A stretch of DNA of 64,000 nt. Source: Strigops habroptila. Lineage: Eukaryota > Chordata > Aves > Psittaciformes > Psittacidae. How positions within the stretch are numbered: position 1 is the stretch's first letter; each line of letters begins with the position of its first letter. A model generated the notes under the pieces. It was given only the letters and a program-made list of their open reading frames with translations. It searched no databases and had not been told where the DNA came from. The position numbers were made by a program, and so were the translations under genes. This document shows positions 24,998 to 37,080 of this stretch, piece after piece. The stretch is taken from contig NC_044291.2 of assembly GCF_004027225.2 (NCBI RefSeq), positions 10,090,707 through 10,154,706 on the forward strand. The letters run 5' to 3'.

Positions 24998-27049
24998 CAC
25001 ATCAGGCAGCCCCCATTCACCCAGGGGATGCACAGGAGCTGGATGAAGGCCCAGGACAGATGTGCAGCCAGAGCAGTTCTTTTTATCCCTATCAATATCT
25101 CCTACAATGTCATATTTCCAGATCTTTGGATTACAAAGAAGCTGTTAAGAGTAAAGAAAGGCTGAAGAGATCCTTCATGGATGCATGAGTCTATGGGCAA
25201 CACAGCATGGTACTCTCTGCAGTCCCCCTACTCCATTGCTTGTTGTATGCGCTCCTGAGAGCACGGTGCTTTAGGAAGCAAGAGCTGGCCACAGGAGGGT
25301 GACCCATCCTGGTGACATGGACCCTTGGGATCCGCTGTCCCAGCATCCTGTGACAGCCATGACCCAGTGCTACTGGAAAGAAAGGAGCCCTTCACGGGGC
25401 AAAGGGAGCTGACAGTGCAGGGGAGATATGAGGCATGAGGGATGCTTCCGAAGTGAGGGAGTCCAGGCTGCCCACCAGTCCTTCAATTCCCAGCTCAGTT
25501 GTGTGGGGGAAGAGCAGGACCAGCAGCCCAAGTGCCCTCAGCTGGGGTTCTCTCCCTTCTTCAGCTTCAATCCCATCCCTCCAGCTCAACCAGCATTTTC
25601 CCTGGAAAATGCAATTGGGTAAAGAAATCCATGTCAGGTTAAAGAGGACAAAGTCTATGGTGAAAGCACATTTCCATACACCTGGCATCTCAGCCATACT
25701 CATCAAGTTACAGCTCTCCAGGAGAGCCTTGGGTCCCATGCCAGGAGCATCCGAGCCTCCAAGAGACAGAGTGGGACCAAGGACAAGCCTCAGCTCTCTT
25801 TGTGCTTGGTCCTCCAGCCTCAGCTGTGCTGCAGGAGGAGCTGTTGACTTCTCCAGCCAGGCTCATCACCACGGCCCTACAAGTGGGTGTGTGCCACAGT
25901 GGGGGCTTGACCAGGTACGTGTAGGAGTGGCTACGTGATGAGCAATGTGATGAGTAACCCCTCTGAGCAGCAGGAGAGTGATCCTGTGCCGAGTGAAGGT
26001 GGAGGACCTCAGCGGTCCTGACAGAGCTGTAAAGTTCTCCCTTACCATGACAGCAGCCATTAGGGGACACTGTGAGGTTTGTGTCCTTAACTGTTCCTTT
26101 TCCCTAGACCAGCTTCCTTTGCACACAGCATTGAGAAATGAGCCACCAGGCTCCTGGTGCTCAGCACAGTGGATTGTCCATGGGCCAGCTCCACTGCCTT
26201 GAAAGTGCCTGGCAGGGCTGGTGGCTTTGCAGAGGATCTCAGAGCAGCTTAGGGTCTAGGACAGTATGGACAGATGTCTAAGCTGGGATTCTACGGGAGG
26301 CTGGGGTTGGGGACAACATGAAGAGCCATTTGAGCTGGGATCCTGGGGCTAGTTGGGGCTGGGGACAACCTGGCCAGACATCCTTATCTTCTGGCAGGGA
26401 GAGTCCTCTCCATGGCCCGATGGTTCCTGTGCTTTCTGACGAAGGCCTCCAGAAGTACAAGCTGTGGTGTGGGCTGGGAGCGTAAGGAGAGTTGGCACGT
26501 GTGCAGCACTGGCCAGATTGTCCTCTCCAGTGCTGGCTGAGGGATGAGGTGGTCTTCATGCAGCAGAAAGCTAAGCCCCACTTTTTAGCACTGAGCTTTG
26601 TGGAAGGCAAAGACCTGGGTGGGTTTCAGGGTGCCCAGGGCACCTATGCACCCCATGCCTTTTGCAGCTTTGCTTTGGAAGGGAGTTGATGTGCAGAAGT
26701 GGGGCGAGATGAAGGGGGAGGCAAGACAGCGCGACATGTCCCTGATTTCCCTGAGCAGAGGCATGACAGGCCCTATGCTGCTGAGCCACAGGGTGCTGAG
26801 CTGCTCCCCATGAGCCCAGAGCCACCCAGCACCCAGCTCTTGGGGAGAACAAAGGCACAGGACAGAAACCATCTGCAATCCAGCACCCATGGGTGCCTCC
26901 TCTGCAGCACCCCTGCAGCCCAGCACTATAGACACTGATGGCACTCCAGGTCCCAAGCCCAGGCAGCGTGTGTTTTGCTTGTCTCTCCTGTCTTAGTCCT
27001 GGGCTTTGAGCTCCCCTCCCAGAAACAAGAGATCTCGGTAGAAGAAGGC

Positions 27050-27162
27050 CAGGTTGGACAGAGCCTTGGGTAACATGGTCTAGTGTGAGGCATCCCTGTC
27101 CATGGCAGGGGGTTGGAACTGGATGATCCTCTCCAACCCAAACCAGTCTGTGATTCTATGGT
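27050..27162 (+). mobile_element. CR1 3'-end fragment
   Basis: Diverged sense CR1 tail ending in accagtctgtgattctatgg. Confidence 0.85.
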
Positions 27163-27760
27163 AAGAAAACAGACATAACCTCTGCCCCACTCTCAGCTGG
27201 AAGAGGAGGGGAATCCTGGTCCCTGAGTTGTTTCCGTTTCTTATCCAGGATAAAAACATATTAACTGTCCTGGTAGTATGGAGACCAGCTTGCACACACC
27301 ACTTTTTGTGGCCACTGCACTCAGAAGGTGGCTTAGTTTCATTTAGCCTTTCCCCTAAGCCATGCAAGCAGCAGGCCTTCTGCCCAGCTGCTCTCATGGG
27401 CTCTTCTGCATGAGAAGAAGGCTTCTGCAGTGGATGCTCAGACCTTCCAGCCCAGCAGCATCTCAGCCAAGGACACACTTAGCTGCTCTCCAGCCTTGTT
27501 CCCCCTGTGCAGCTCAGGGGGATGGAGGAGCTGTGCAGCACACAGCTTCTGGCACTGTGGCACTCTGTGTGGAGTTTGGATCTGGCTTTCCACGAGTGCA
27601 CCTCGAGGAGCTGCACACACACACACTGCACCGAGAGCCTGGATCCCAATGCAAGTCACCGTGAAGCACAGGCATGGAAGTGCCGCTACATCCATCCAGA
27701 AGAGAAATTTGGGAAGAAAAGCACATTTCAGTCAAATAAAGGAAATGCACTTTGAATGAT

Positions 27761-27766
27761 TTTATT
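27761..27766 (-). terminator. Possible distal poly(A) signal of TOR4A
   Basis: AATAAA on the minus strand about 1.5 kb after the TOR4A stop. No canonical AATAAA was seen nearer. If used, the 3'UTR would include an antisense CR1 copy. A plus-strand AATAAA lies 20 bp away at 27735-27740. Confidence 0.3.
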
Positions 27767-28496
27767 CAGGATTGTTTGGATTCATTCCTGACAATAGCTC
27801 TGGAAGCAGAAGTTTGTGATGGAAGTCTTTGGAGCCCAACACTTACAAAGAGGCAAATCAAACCACCAGTGCAAACATCCACAGGACTACATAGAGGGTA
27901 ATTCACAGCAAATTGTAGAAGGGGGTTTAGGCACAAACTCAAACCCTGAAAAGGCAATGTCATAAATACCTGCTCAGTTTGCCTGCACAAAATAAGGACA
28001 TGTGCTTTTCCTGAGGTGCTTCCCTGGGTCTCAATGGCAAAGAACCTCTTCTTGGCTTCGCACAAATGGGAACAAGCCCAGGATTCCCATCGCGCTCAGC
28101 CCAGACAGCCCAAACTGTCTTTTCCAGTGTGTGTTGCTTAATATATGTCAGTTGCTATTTCGGGCTTCCTGAATAATGAGGTGGTGAAGGGTACCCAGGA
28201 GCAAAAGCAGAAGAGCTCTCGGGGTGAGCTGCCACCACCAGAGCTGAAACAATGCGGTGGTTATTTCTGCAGTCTTCAAGACGAGCCCAGACAGACTCGC
28301 AGGGCACAAATCTCACTAGAGGTGCCAAAGGTGAGCTCAGGTATGAGCTCAGAAGAGCAACAGCTCAGGAACGGGTCCAAAAATTAGGCTCTGGAGCATG
28401 CGGTGATGTAGGAGCTGGAGGAATCAGAGCTCTGCCTGCCCTGCATTTGGGGGATGAGGAGTCACAAATCCTTTTTGTTCTTTTACACAATTACAA

Positions 28497-28778
28497 GGGC
28501 CTGCAGGGACAGGACAAGGGGGTATGGCTTTAACCTGCCAGAGGGGAGATTGAGATGAGCTCTTAGGCAGAAGTTCTTCCCTGTGAGGGTGCTGAGGCGC
28601 TGGCACAGGGTGCCCAGAGAAGCTGTGGCTGCCCCATCCCTGGCAGTGTTCAAGGCCAGGTTGGACACAGGGGCTTGGAGCAACCTGCTCTAGTGGAAGG
28701 TGTCCCTGCCCACGGCGGGGGGTTGGAGCTGGATGAGCTTTGAGGTCCCTTCCAACCCAAACCATTCTATGATTCTCT
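28497..28778 (+). mobile_element. CR1 3' end, downstream of TOR4A
   Basis: About 280 bp of sense CR1 (from cctgcagggacaggacaagg) with a complete tail at accattctatgattctctc. It is antisense to TOR4A. Confidence 0.93.
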
Positions 28779-29255
28779 CAATTCTCCCAGGCATCCAGCA
28801 CTGTCTCTGCTCTGAACTCCACCAGCCAGGACCAAGAAAAGCCAAGAGCTGAGGACTATGAGCCTGGAGGAGTGAGAAATGGTTACATGTACTGCAGGGA
28901 CAGTAACCCACTTACTGCTTCCCCCTCCTGTTTATATCCCACAGCGTCTGTTCTCATCTCACAACTCCTTAATGACAAGTATCCCAAATGAGCACGTGAG
29001 GAACAAAGCATCTTGCAGTTAATGGGAGGCTGGTTGGGCTTCGTTGCCCAGACCTTATTCACAGAATATTAGGAACAAGTGAAGCATCTGGAGGAGAACA
29101 GAGACCACAAGGCTGCCACCCCTCTACCTGGACCAGGACAAGGTCAGTGCGGGGCTGAGGAGGACACCTTGACCACAGCCTGCTGTAATGAACTCCTCCA
29201 GAAGCACAGAACTTTGCAAATCCTGAGAGCAGGACTTGGTCCCTGCTGTAAAGCA

Positions 29256-30989
29256 CTACAGCAGGTTGACTTTGGCCACAACCTGCTTGCAGCCCATCCT
29301 GGAGTACTGCTTGCCCTCTGTAGTGTAGTAACTGAGCTGACTAGCTAAATTTTCAACATGTTTCTGGTCGGGATACAGCCCTTCCCTCCTCATCTCCTCT
29401 AGGAAACAGTTTATGACATGAGTCTTCTCCAGAAGGATGAATGGAATTATATCCGCAGACTTCCAGAGAGGGTGGGCATCAATCAGTACAGGCTGGATGA
29501 TGCTCAGCAGTTCTTCAGCTCCCCTTTGCTGATGCAGGATCTCAGCAGATGCATTCTGGATAACAAACTTGGTTATTTCACCACCTCCTATGTTGCTTAT
29601 TAAAATGTAGATGGCGTTGAGGAACTCATTGGTTTGATTGGGCTCAAAGAAGCGGCTGAGAGTATCCAGCAGGACTGGAGACATGAGCTCAACCTCATCC
29701 AGAATAAACAATGGGATCTTCTCCTCTATTTCAGCTCTTGTGACCATGTCAGAGATCTTCTTAGACAAATCTATTTCACAAGTCAGTGGGGCCACGCCGC
29801 TGGGACAGTGATGCATAACAAAGTACTGAAGCACAAAGTCATTGTCCATGATGGAACGAAAATGTTTGGCCAGCAGCCAGCCAACATGACTCTTCCCAAC
29901 TCCTGTTGGGCCATTTAAAGAGATGACTAGAGGCTTGTTGTGTATGTGGGTAGCCAGGTAGTCTTTCAGTAATTCCATAATGCTTTCCACTGCAACCTTC
30001 TGCCCAAACACTTCCCGGTGCATGGTTTTCTCCAAACCGTCTAGGTCATATTTTTGGAGGTTATCATCCAGGTTCTCTATTGCATTGAGAATCTGGAAGA
30101 AGATAATGACAATGAGCAAGAGGAGGCAGCGTTTTGCCTTACTCTTCTCCTCCGTTGGCAGGTATCTCTTTGTTTTATCTGGGTACAGCACTATCCTGGA
30201 TTTCCTCCGATTCTTTTTCCGCCTACATTTTTTCATAACGTACTGGTCCACAGACGTATCAAAGGTGAAGTACTGGGACGTTTCAAAGCTGCTCTGGTTA
30301 AAGAGGGACATAGAAGGGCCATACAGGCCAGTTCGGTTCAGGGAAAGCTGCCTCTGAAGCAGCCTCGTATGGACGAGCTCTGAAGGCTTCTCTCGGGGGA
30401 GCTCTAAATGCAGCCGGCTTTTCTTCTGCCCGTGGTACCGCCGGCGCAGGCGGATGATAGCCCGCAAGGGAGAAGAAATGGAATACATTCTTTTGGAAGC
30501 AACAGGGATTTCAGTAGCTGGCTCTTCTTCCTCATCAGTCTCGTAGCAAGATGCCTCTCCTTTGGCATCACTCTCAGCACAGGGCATTTCCCCTTCCCCA
30601 CTGCCGTCAGTGCTGGGCATCTCTCCTTCCACACTGCTCTCGGCATGAGGTGCCTCTTCTTTGGGGTTGGTCTCAGCACAGGGCATGTCTCCTGCTGCCT
30701 TGCTCTCAGCACAGGGCATGTCTCCTGCTGCATCGCTCTCAGCACAGGGCATGTCTCCTGCTGCATCGTTCTCAGTACAGGGCATGTCTCCTGCTGCATC
30801 GTTCTCAGTACAGGGCATGTCTCCTGCTGCATCATTCTCAGCACAGGGCATCTCTCCTGCTGCATCGCTCTCGATACAGGGCATGTCTCCTGCTGCATCG
30901 CTCTCAGCACAGGGCACCTCTCCTCCCAGATCCTCCATGGCAGAGTACACTTCTCCATCCACCCCAGCACAGAGCAGCTCTCCATCCAT
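29256..30989 (-). CDS. TOR4A: Torsin-4A, single coding exon, with N-terminal 11-residue repeat array
   Basis: Membrane-anchored member of the torsin AAA+ family; substrate not established. The ORF is 577 residues, much longer than the roughly 420 of mammals. In order: residues 20-151, twelve 11-residue acidic repeats; from M168 the conserved N-terminal segment (SSPLRAIIRLRRR); a basic stretch RKKNRRKSRIVLYP; a membrane segment at about 288-303; Walker A GPTGVGKS at 360-367; Walker B FILDEVE with D431/E432; a sensor region ISNIGGG at 464-470; and the torsin C-terminal GCKQ at 566-569. The chosen ATG follows an in-frame TAA 15 bp upstream and sits 40 bp after a good acceptor (ttttcag, exon start 31028), so the coding exon has a 5'UTR and a separate upstream exon. 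M168 (ATG at 30488) is an alternative start giving a mammal-sized protein. A distal poly(A) signal may be at 27761. Confidence 0.96.
   Translation of the reverse strand: MDGELLCAGVDGEVYSAMEDLGGEVPCAESDAAGDMPCIESDAAGEMPCAENDAAGDMPCTENDAAGDMPCTENDAAGDMPCAESDAAGDMPCAESKAAGDMPCAETNPKEEAPHAESSVEGEMPSTDGSGEGEMPCAESDAKGEASCYETDEEEEPATEIPVASKRMYSISSPLRAIIRLRRRYHGQKKSRLHLELPREKPSELVHTRLLQRQLSLNRTGLYGPSMSLFNQSSFETSQYFTFDTSVDQYVMKKCRRKKNRRKSRIVLYPDKTKRYLPTEEKSKAKRCLLLLIVIIFFQILNAIENLDDNLQKYDLDGLEKTMHREVFGQKVAVESIMELLKDYLATHIHNKPLVISLNGPTGVGKSHVGWLLAKHFRSIMDNDFVLQYFVMHHCPSGVAPLTCEIDLSKKISDMVTRAEIEEKIPLFILDEVELMSPVLLDTLSRFFEPNQTNEFLNAIYILISNIGGGEITKFVIQNASAEILHQQRGAEELLSIIQPVLIDAHPLWKSADIIPFILLEKTHVINCFLEEMRREGLYPDQKHVENLASQLSYYTTEGKQYSRMGCKQVVAKVNLL
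30537..30932 (-). repeat. Coding minisatellite in TOR4A, 12 x 33 bp
   Basis: Twelve consecutive 33 bp units encode 11-residue repeats of the type DAAGDMPCAES (TOR4A residues 20-151). Units 2-8, nearest the N-terminus, are nearly identical; units 9-12 are more diverged, which suggests recent expansion at one end. Ten of the twelve units keep a cysteine at position 8 (unit 9 has His, unit 10 Ser). Because 33 is a multiple of three, other frames on both strands also stay open across the array; those are shadows. Confidence 0.95.
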
Positions 30990-32380
30990 CTCATCTGGTT
31001 CTTACAGCCCATTCACATCATCTTCTAACTGAAAAGAAAAAGAACCGTGTAAAAATCAATCTTTGTAAGATCAGGAAGTGACCATTGACAGTCAAATTAC
31101 AGAGATACCCCACTTGCTAACAGGCAGAACGATTATCTGTACCCATCAGCAATCACAAGGTGGCAGAGAGAGACTGTCAGACCTAAGCTAACTTTCTGGA
31201 AGATTGTCTAGACATGCAACACTGCAGATGAAATTCAGCATAAATAAATCAAGCTGATGCCTATCACAAACCCAACCCTGCCTTCGCATCCAGAAAGAGA
31301 GCTCAGAGCAGGCTGGAGCCAAAGCTAGGGCTCTGCTCCATGCAAGAGGCAGGACACAAGCAGACAGACCCACACTGTCAACCAGAGTTGCCCGGTCCTG
31401 TTCCCTGATCTACTTAAGCAGGACACAAACCCACACCAGTGCACCAGCACGCGCACATACACCTTCCTAAGGGAGATTGTCACTCACACACCCACAGAGC
31501 CCTCGCAGGGTGTGCGCACAGGAGTAACTCGCTGTGGAAACGCTCGTGCCACAGGGTTGTGGTGGCTCCGCACCTTCCAGGGGGGGAGTTCTTCACAGCA
31601 ACCCTCCTACCCCTCTACCCCTGCCCCATGAGCCCACACACTCGCACCCCTGCACACGCAGCAGCCACTGTGTCCTTCCCACATGAGAACCGGCTGCTGC
31701 AGGGACATGAGCATCCCTGGGGATAACCGTCTGCACGGAGAACACACGGACAAACCTTGGTTGGTGAACAAGGAGGAAGAGGAGAGGCCGTGCTCCAGCA
31801 GCAGGGCTTGATGATGGGAAGCCCCCAAGAGGAAACACCTCCCCAGGGCTGGCTGCTGTCACCCTGCCAGGACCCCGCGCACAACCACCTCCACGTGCCG
31901 CAGCGCCGGGACGGCTCTATCCCTGCCCGGCACGACGCCGGCGGCGGCAGAAGCTGTGTCACAGTGGGAGGGCATTTTCCAGCCAGCTCAGGACCGCAGC
32001 AGCGCTGACGCAAGGAGCAGTTTGACACCGTGACATTGCCAACCCCAAGAGCAGGAAGAGGAGAGCCGCTTTCATCGGCCGCCTCTGTGTTGCCAGCAGC
32101 AGCACGTCTCTGGGCAGGAGGAGGAGGTCCTGAGGGTTCATTATTAACCTGTTTCAGCTCAGCAGGAAGTTACCGACCTGCAAAATGTCACGCTCCGGAG
32201 AAGGTTTTACTTCCCCAAGCACGGGGCTGACACAGGAGCTGGTGCTGGGAAACACTGCCAGCCACCTCTTCCCTTCACCCGGCTCCTTCCCTGGCTCCTC
32301 TGAAACACCAGGATATATCCAGCAAAGCCTTCACCCCCGCCCTGGGACAAGGTGATTTCTGGACCATGTGCTGGCACCCG

Positions 32381-32490
32381 GCTTGGTTTGGGAATGGAGC
32401 CAGGGCCAGCCCAGCACTAACCTGCTGTGGAGCAGGCTTGGTTTGGGAATGGAGCCAGGGCCAGCCCAGCACTAACCTGCTGTGGAGCAA
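32381..32490 (+). repeat. Tandem duplication, 2 x 55 bp
   Basis: Two essentially identical 55 bp units beginning gcttggtttgggaatggagc, probably a recent slip or duplication. Upstream of TOR4A. Confidence 0.92.
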
Positions 32491-35400
32491 TTAGCCCTGA
32501 GTGTTAATTGCTGACCGTGTGCAGGATTTGGCCATGCCCAGAGCAGAACCAGCCAGACGAGATTCCTGCAAGCTGGAGCAGAGGCACTGGGCAGGAGGGT
32601 TGGGGGCCATGGGGATGCCACTGGGAACCCCTGGCTGTCCCCACGCCAACCTGGGGTCACTCACTTGCTTTTCTCCATCTCACAGACTCTGCCTTGCTCA
32701 CACAGGGCCTGAAGGTCCCAAAAGGGACCCAAAAAGCTGTCGCCAGAGCTGCTGGGAGCAGCTCCTGCGGCACAGACCAGCACGGGCAGTGGTCCCCAGG
32801 GAGCAGGGACACCACAGAGCCCGGCCTGGGGACAGGACAACCCTCCACACATCACACAGTGACGCTTCCTCAGCTCCAGACCCAGGCAGGTGTCAAGGGG
32901 GGTGATGAAATGCCAGGGGGAGCTGTGGAGTTTTGGGAAAAGGTTTAGGGAGCAGAAGGATGCTGGCAGGAAAACATGAGACATCCCAAACGCTTCCCCA
33001 CAGATGCTGCAGCACATGGGAGGGTGTCAGCCCCTGCCCAAACATGGAGCACTTCAGCTCCTCACAGCCTGGACTCTCCTACCACCACTGTGTCCATGCA
33101 GGGACCCCAAGGTCCCTGTGAGGCTGATGGAAAACACCAAGGACTGAGCAGTTATTAGCCAGGAGATGCTCAAGACCCCCCTTCCCAAAATCCAAGAGCC
33201 CAGATAGCACATCCATCCCACCAGCACGGGATGCCCAACCCTCCAGATGAGCCGAATCCATCCTCAGCAAGAAATCTGTCCTGTCATGCATCGAATAATC
33301 CTACTAAACCCATGACTCAGTTCCTAATACCTGCTGGGATTTACGGGGACTCTTTTGCAAGAGCAGCCCCCACTTGCTCAATGTCAGACCAGGGCCGGGC
33401 AGGCGGCGCTGCCAGCCTCCAGAGATGAGCCTTCAGCACCTTAATTGGATGTTTGGGAATAACAGCATGGAAAAGAACCCGGCAGTAAGGTCCAGAGCAT
33501 CCCAAGTGCTCGTGTAAACACCGTTAGTCACTGCTCTGCACCCAGTACCATGGGGAGACCTGCACCCAGCTCCTGAGAAACTCCAGCTTTCCTCCTTTAG
33601 CTCTTCCTGTCACATTTGCATCCATGTGTCACCCTGCGCCCGCCAAAACAAGGTTTCCACAACAAAGGAGCCTGCGTGGGCAGAGGGAGGCAGCCAGGAC
33701 ACGAGCGGGATGGGGGCAGCCTCCGGACATTCCGGGTGGGAATCAGGCAGACACCAAAGAAACGCGTCCCTGGTTAAAATGCTGGCTGCTGAATCCTGAA
33801 GATGGCACTGGAGCAGAGGGAGCTACACCCCAAACTCGGGCTCTTTGGGTTAGCAAAGCTGCTGGGAAAAGGGAACAGCTGGAAAATCCCAAAGGTTGAT
33901 CCCCCCGCAGATGGAAACTGAGCCCCTCCAACCAAAACTGAGCATTTCCAGGGGAAAGTGGAGGAAAACAGCCCCTCGTAGAAGGAACCACAGATCGAAG
34001 GGTCAGTGACCAAGAGCAGGGGGATGCCAGCAGCAGCCAGCATGGCCCTAGCACAGGGCACAGCCCCACACCCCGAGCTCAGCTCCGCAGGGACACCACT
34101 TGGAAACAAGCTGAGGAACATGGATTGTGTCCGGCTCGAGCTCAGGGCGTGCGGGAACTCGCCATCCCCAAAACCATGGCACAAGGGTGACACCAGGGCA
34201 GTGCAAACCCCACCACCCCGAAAGCCTGAGCACCACCAAACCTCCCGGCCCCACTCCCAGCACACATGATCTGCCAATTCCAAAGACCAAGAGGCAACGG
34301 GAAGGGCAGCAAGCAGAGGGAAGAGCCCGAAGCACCTCAAACCAGTGGGAACAGGAGGGTCCCCATTAAACCAGGGTGGGTTTTGGTGGAAAGGGACCAC
34401 TGGAGACAAGCAGGAGGTGGTGGTGGGGATGGAGATGGAAGTGGATGAGGCAAAGGGTGCCCAGGGAAAGGGGAGCGGGATGGGGCAGCCGAACCAAGTG
34501 CAGTTACCGCAGTGTCCCCTTGGGTCCCTGTCAGCCTCGGACGGGCCGGCTGCTCCTCTGCCCTCCTCATCCGTCTAAAGCTGCGGCTGCAGGGAGGAAA
34601 TGGTGAGGAGGAGTGGCCCAAGAGGCACTTCCTTCTCCCCGCGCCGGGGGACGGCCGTGGGGCCGGTTTTCTCTCCCCTCTCTTGCTCAAAGCCCTCCTT
34701 GGTGCCTGTGTCACATCACGATGGCATCGTGCAGGGATACACAACTCATGGGCGGCTGCAGCAGGAAAGGGATGAGGCAGTGGGATATGGATGAGGCAGT
34801 GGGATGAGCTCAGCACCCGCAGAGCCTCCAGAGCCCCAAGGTCAAGGAAAACATCCCACCCGTCGGGTGACATCAGCCCAAAGCCCGTCACTGGTAAAGG
34901 TCAAAGCAGTGATGCTACTCAGGTTATTGGGGCTGACCCCACAGCTCGGGGACAAGGGGCCTTGCCAGAGAGAGCAGAAAGTAAAACTGGGAAAAAACAG
35001 TGAATCCATAAAAATAGAGAGTCGGGGGTGGGGGGAAGCAAGACCAGAGCAGTTGGTTTGTCTGTCCCCAGGCACTGCAGCAGCTCCTGCACCATTGCCC
35101 CAGCACCCCGACCCTGCTGAGGCACAGGTACTTCCCTGTAGCACAGGGAAGTGGAGACACGGGAACAGCCAGGCCAGGCTGTGGGACCGGCCTCGAGAAG
35201 TGATGCTGTGTGTGCCCTGAGCCCTTGCTGCACAGAAACTCCCCAGGAAAAACCACTTCTTCCCTCAGCTGCACTGAGGGACAGAAGGAGGAAGCGCTGG
35301 GGGGGTTCTGAGCCCAGCTCGTCATGGCACATCCTCCCCACGTGCAGCTCAGTGTTCCTCCAGCCCCCTGCCTCGCACCACCCGGCCAAGGCTTTACCCT

Positions 35401-36729
35401 GAGGAACAAGCCCATGTGGAAAAGCCAGAGCAGCCCCAGAGCGACCTCCTGATGGTGTAGCAAGCTCCTGGTTTTGGGTAAACCTGCTCCCTGTGACAGC
35501 AGCTGCCCAGCACCAAAACCAGGAGGGTGGAAGGTTTGGGAAGGGTGTTTAGGAGCATCACAGATCCCACCCTGGCTGTGATGCACATCCCCCACATCCC
35601 CATGGGGACGGAATGCTCTGAGCAGGGTCCCCCCAGCCTGGACCCACAGAGTCTCTGTACCCCTGTGCTGGGCAGCCGGACGTGCCTCCACTGGGGCTGG
35701 GCTGGGATTTGCCTAACAAATCCCTGCAGCTGTGGGGAATTCTGTGTCACGAAGGCGCAGGAGCTCGGGTGGGGGATGTCCATTGGCACAGAGCACTGGG
35801 ACCTGCTCTAGGGACTGGGATGCCCAGGGCTGGCTCTAAGCTGGAGTCCCCTCCTGAGGAGCTTGGGTAGAGGCTCGAGGAACGGCCATGGCAAGAGATG
35901 GGTTCTGGCTAATTCCGAGTTTTGCAAGGGAAGAACTTCCCCCGAGCAGCACAACTGAAACCACTGGAAAAACCCAGCAATGCCCCCAAAAACCCGAAAA
36001 GACGCAATTAGAGGAAAAGACGCTCCTGGCCACCACCCGAGGGCTGTCCCCAGCCCAGGAAAACATGTCTTGCTGTAACTGGGAGGGATTGTGAGCCATC
36101 CCCAGCGCCCCATGGGCAGCCGGGGGCACGGGGGGGCAGGAAACCTCTGAAACGCAGCAGGAAACCAAGGGGAGGTGGAAGAAGGGCTCAATGCTCACCC
36201 TTGCTGGGAAATGGGGGTTCTAAACTGCCCCAAGCTGCAGTCACAGGTGCTGGGGGCCACGGCCAGAGCTCCTGGTTATGGTGGGGACATGGGGCCAACC
36301 TGCATGGGACAATGGCGCATGGGGATGGGGACCCATGTGGGGCAGCCTGACCCAGGGTGCCAAGCACAGCCATGGGGTGCTCATGCAGGTGATGGGGTGA
36401 TGCAGGGCTGGCACTTGCAGCTGGGGATGGTGACCTGCTGTTGATGCCCATCAGCGTCCCAAAATCATCAGCTTGGGCTGGGGTGGTGGCCAAAGAAGCC
36501 GGGCGAGTGTCTGGGGGAACAGGAGGAGAGGGCAGGGGTATCACCAGCACCAAGAGGTGTCCCACATGGGGATGTCCCTCTGGCATGGCACATGGGGACA
36601 AGAGGGACAGGACCATGAAGAAAGGCCGCCGCTCATGTTCCCGGCTGTGCTGCTGCTGCCCCTGCCACAGCCCTCGGGCTTTAGGGACCTCCAGTACCCC
36701 AAAGTGGGGGGAGCAACCTGCCATGGGGA

Positions 36730-37080
36730 GGTGACATTAGGGGTAGGAGCACCCATGTGGGCAGCGTGGAAATACACTTGGTGGGACCACACAGGGGGCA
36801 GTGCAATGAGGGGTTGCATGCAGGTAGCGCACATCGGGGACCCCCACATGCAATGCAGTAGGCTGTGTACATGGGGGGGCTGTGCAATAGTGGGGGCACA
36901 CATGGGCATCAGAGCAGCGCAACGGGGGAGCTGAGTGGGGGGGACACACACCCCATGTGAGCAGGGCAGCAGTGGGGGGGCCATGCCTGTGCAATGAGGC
37001 AGGGCACCAAGGGGGCTGTATACATGCAGTGGGGCAGTGCAGTGGGGTGGGGGGTCATGCATGCAGGGGGGGTGTGCATT
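36730..37080 (+). repeat. G-rich degenerate repeat with CATG words
   Basis: Recurring short phrases such as cccatgtg, gggggg and tgcatgcagg, with runs of five to seven G. Low-complexity; no fixed unit length. Confidence 0.5.

Larger units (their letters stand above)
15500..29050. other. Gene-poor interval between the TOR4A-like fragment and TOR4A
   Basis: Holds CR1 copies, the second direct duplicate and the 17.6 kb ORF. The open frames around 20.9-21.4 and 22.8-23.8 kb come from C-rich composition and match nothing known. Around 23.85-23.97 kb a ccatggtgatg phrase repeats. Short CA/TG runs are at 22517 and 27614. Confidence 0.5.

Noticed and set aside
30408-31032. Plus-strand ORFs of 123-206 codons opposite TOR4A
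   Set aside because: Shadows of the 33 bp repeat; the minus-strand frame with torsin motifs is the real gene.
33774-35691. Minus-strand ORFs of 156-255 codons in the TOR4A-ANAPC2 interval
   Set aside because: No homology recognised, no consistent splice sites and several mutually overlapping frames.
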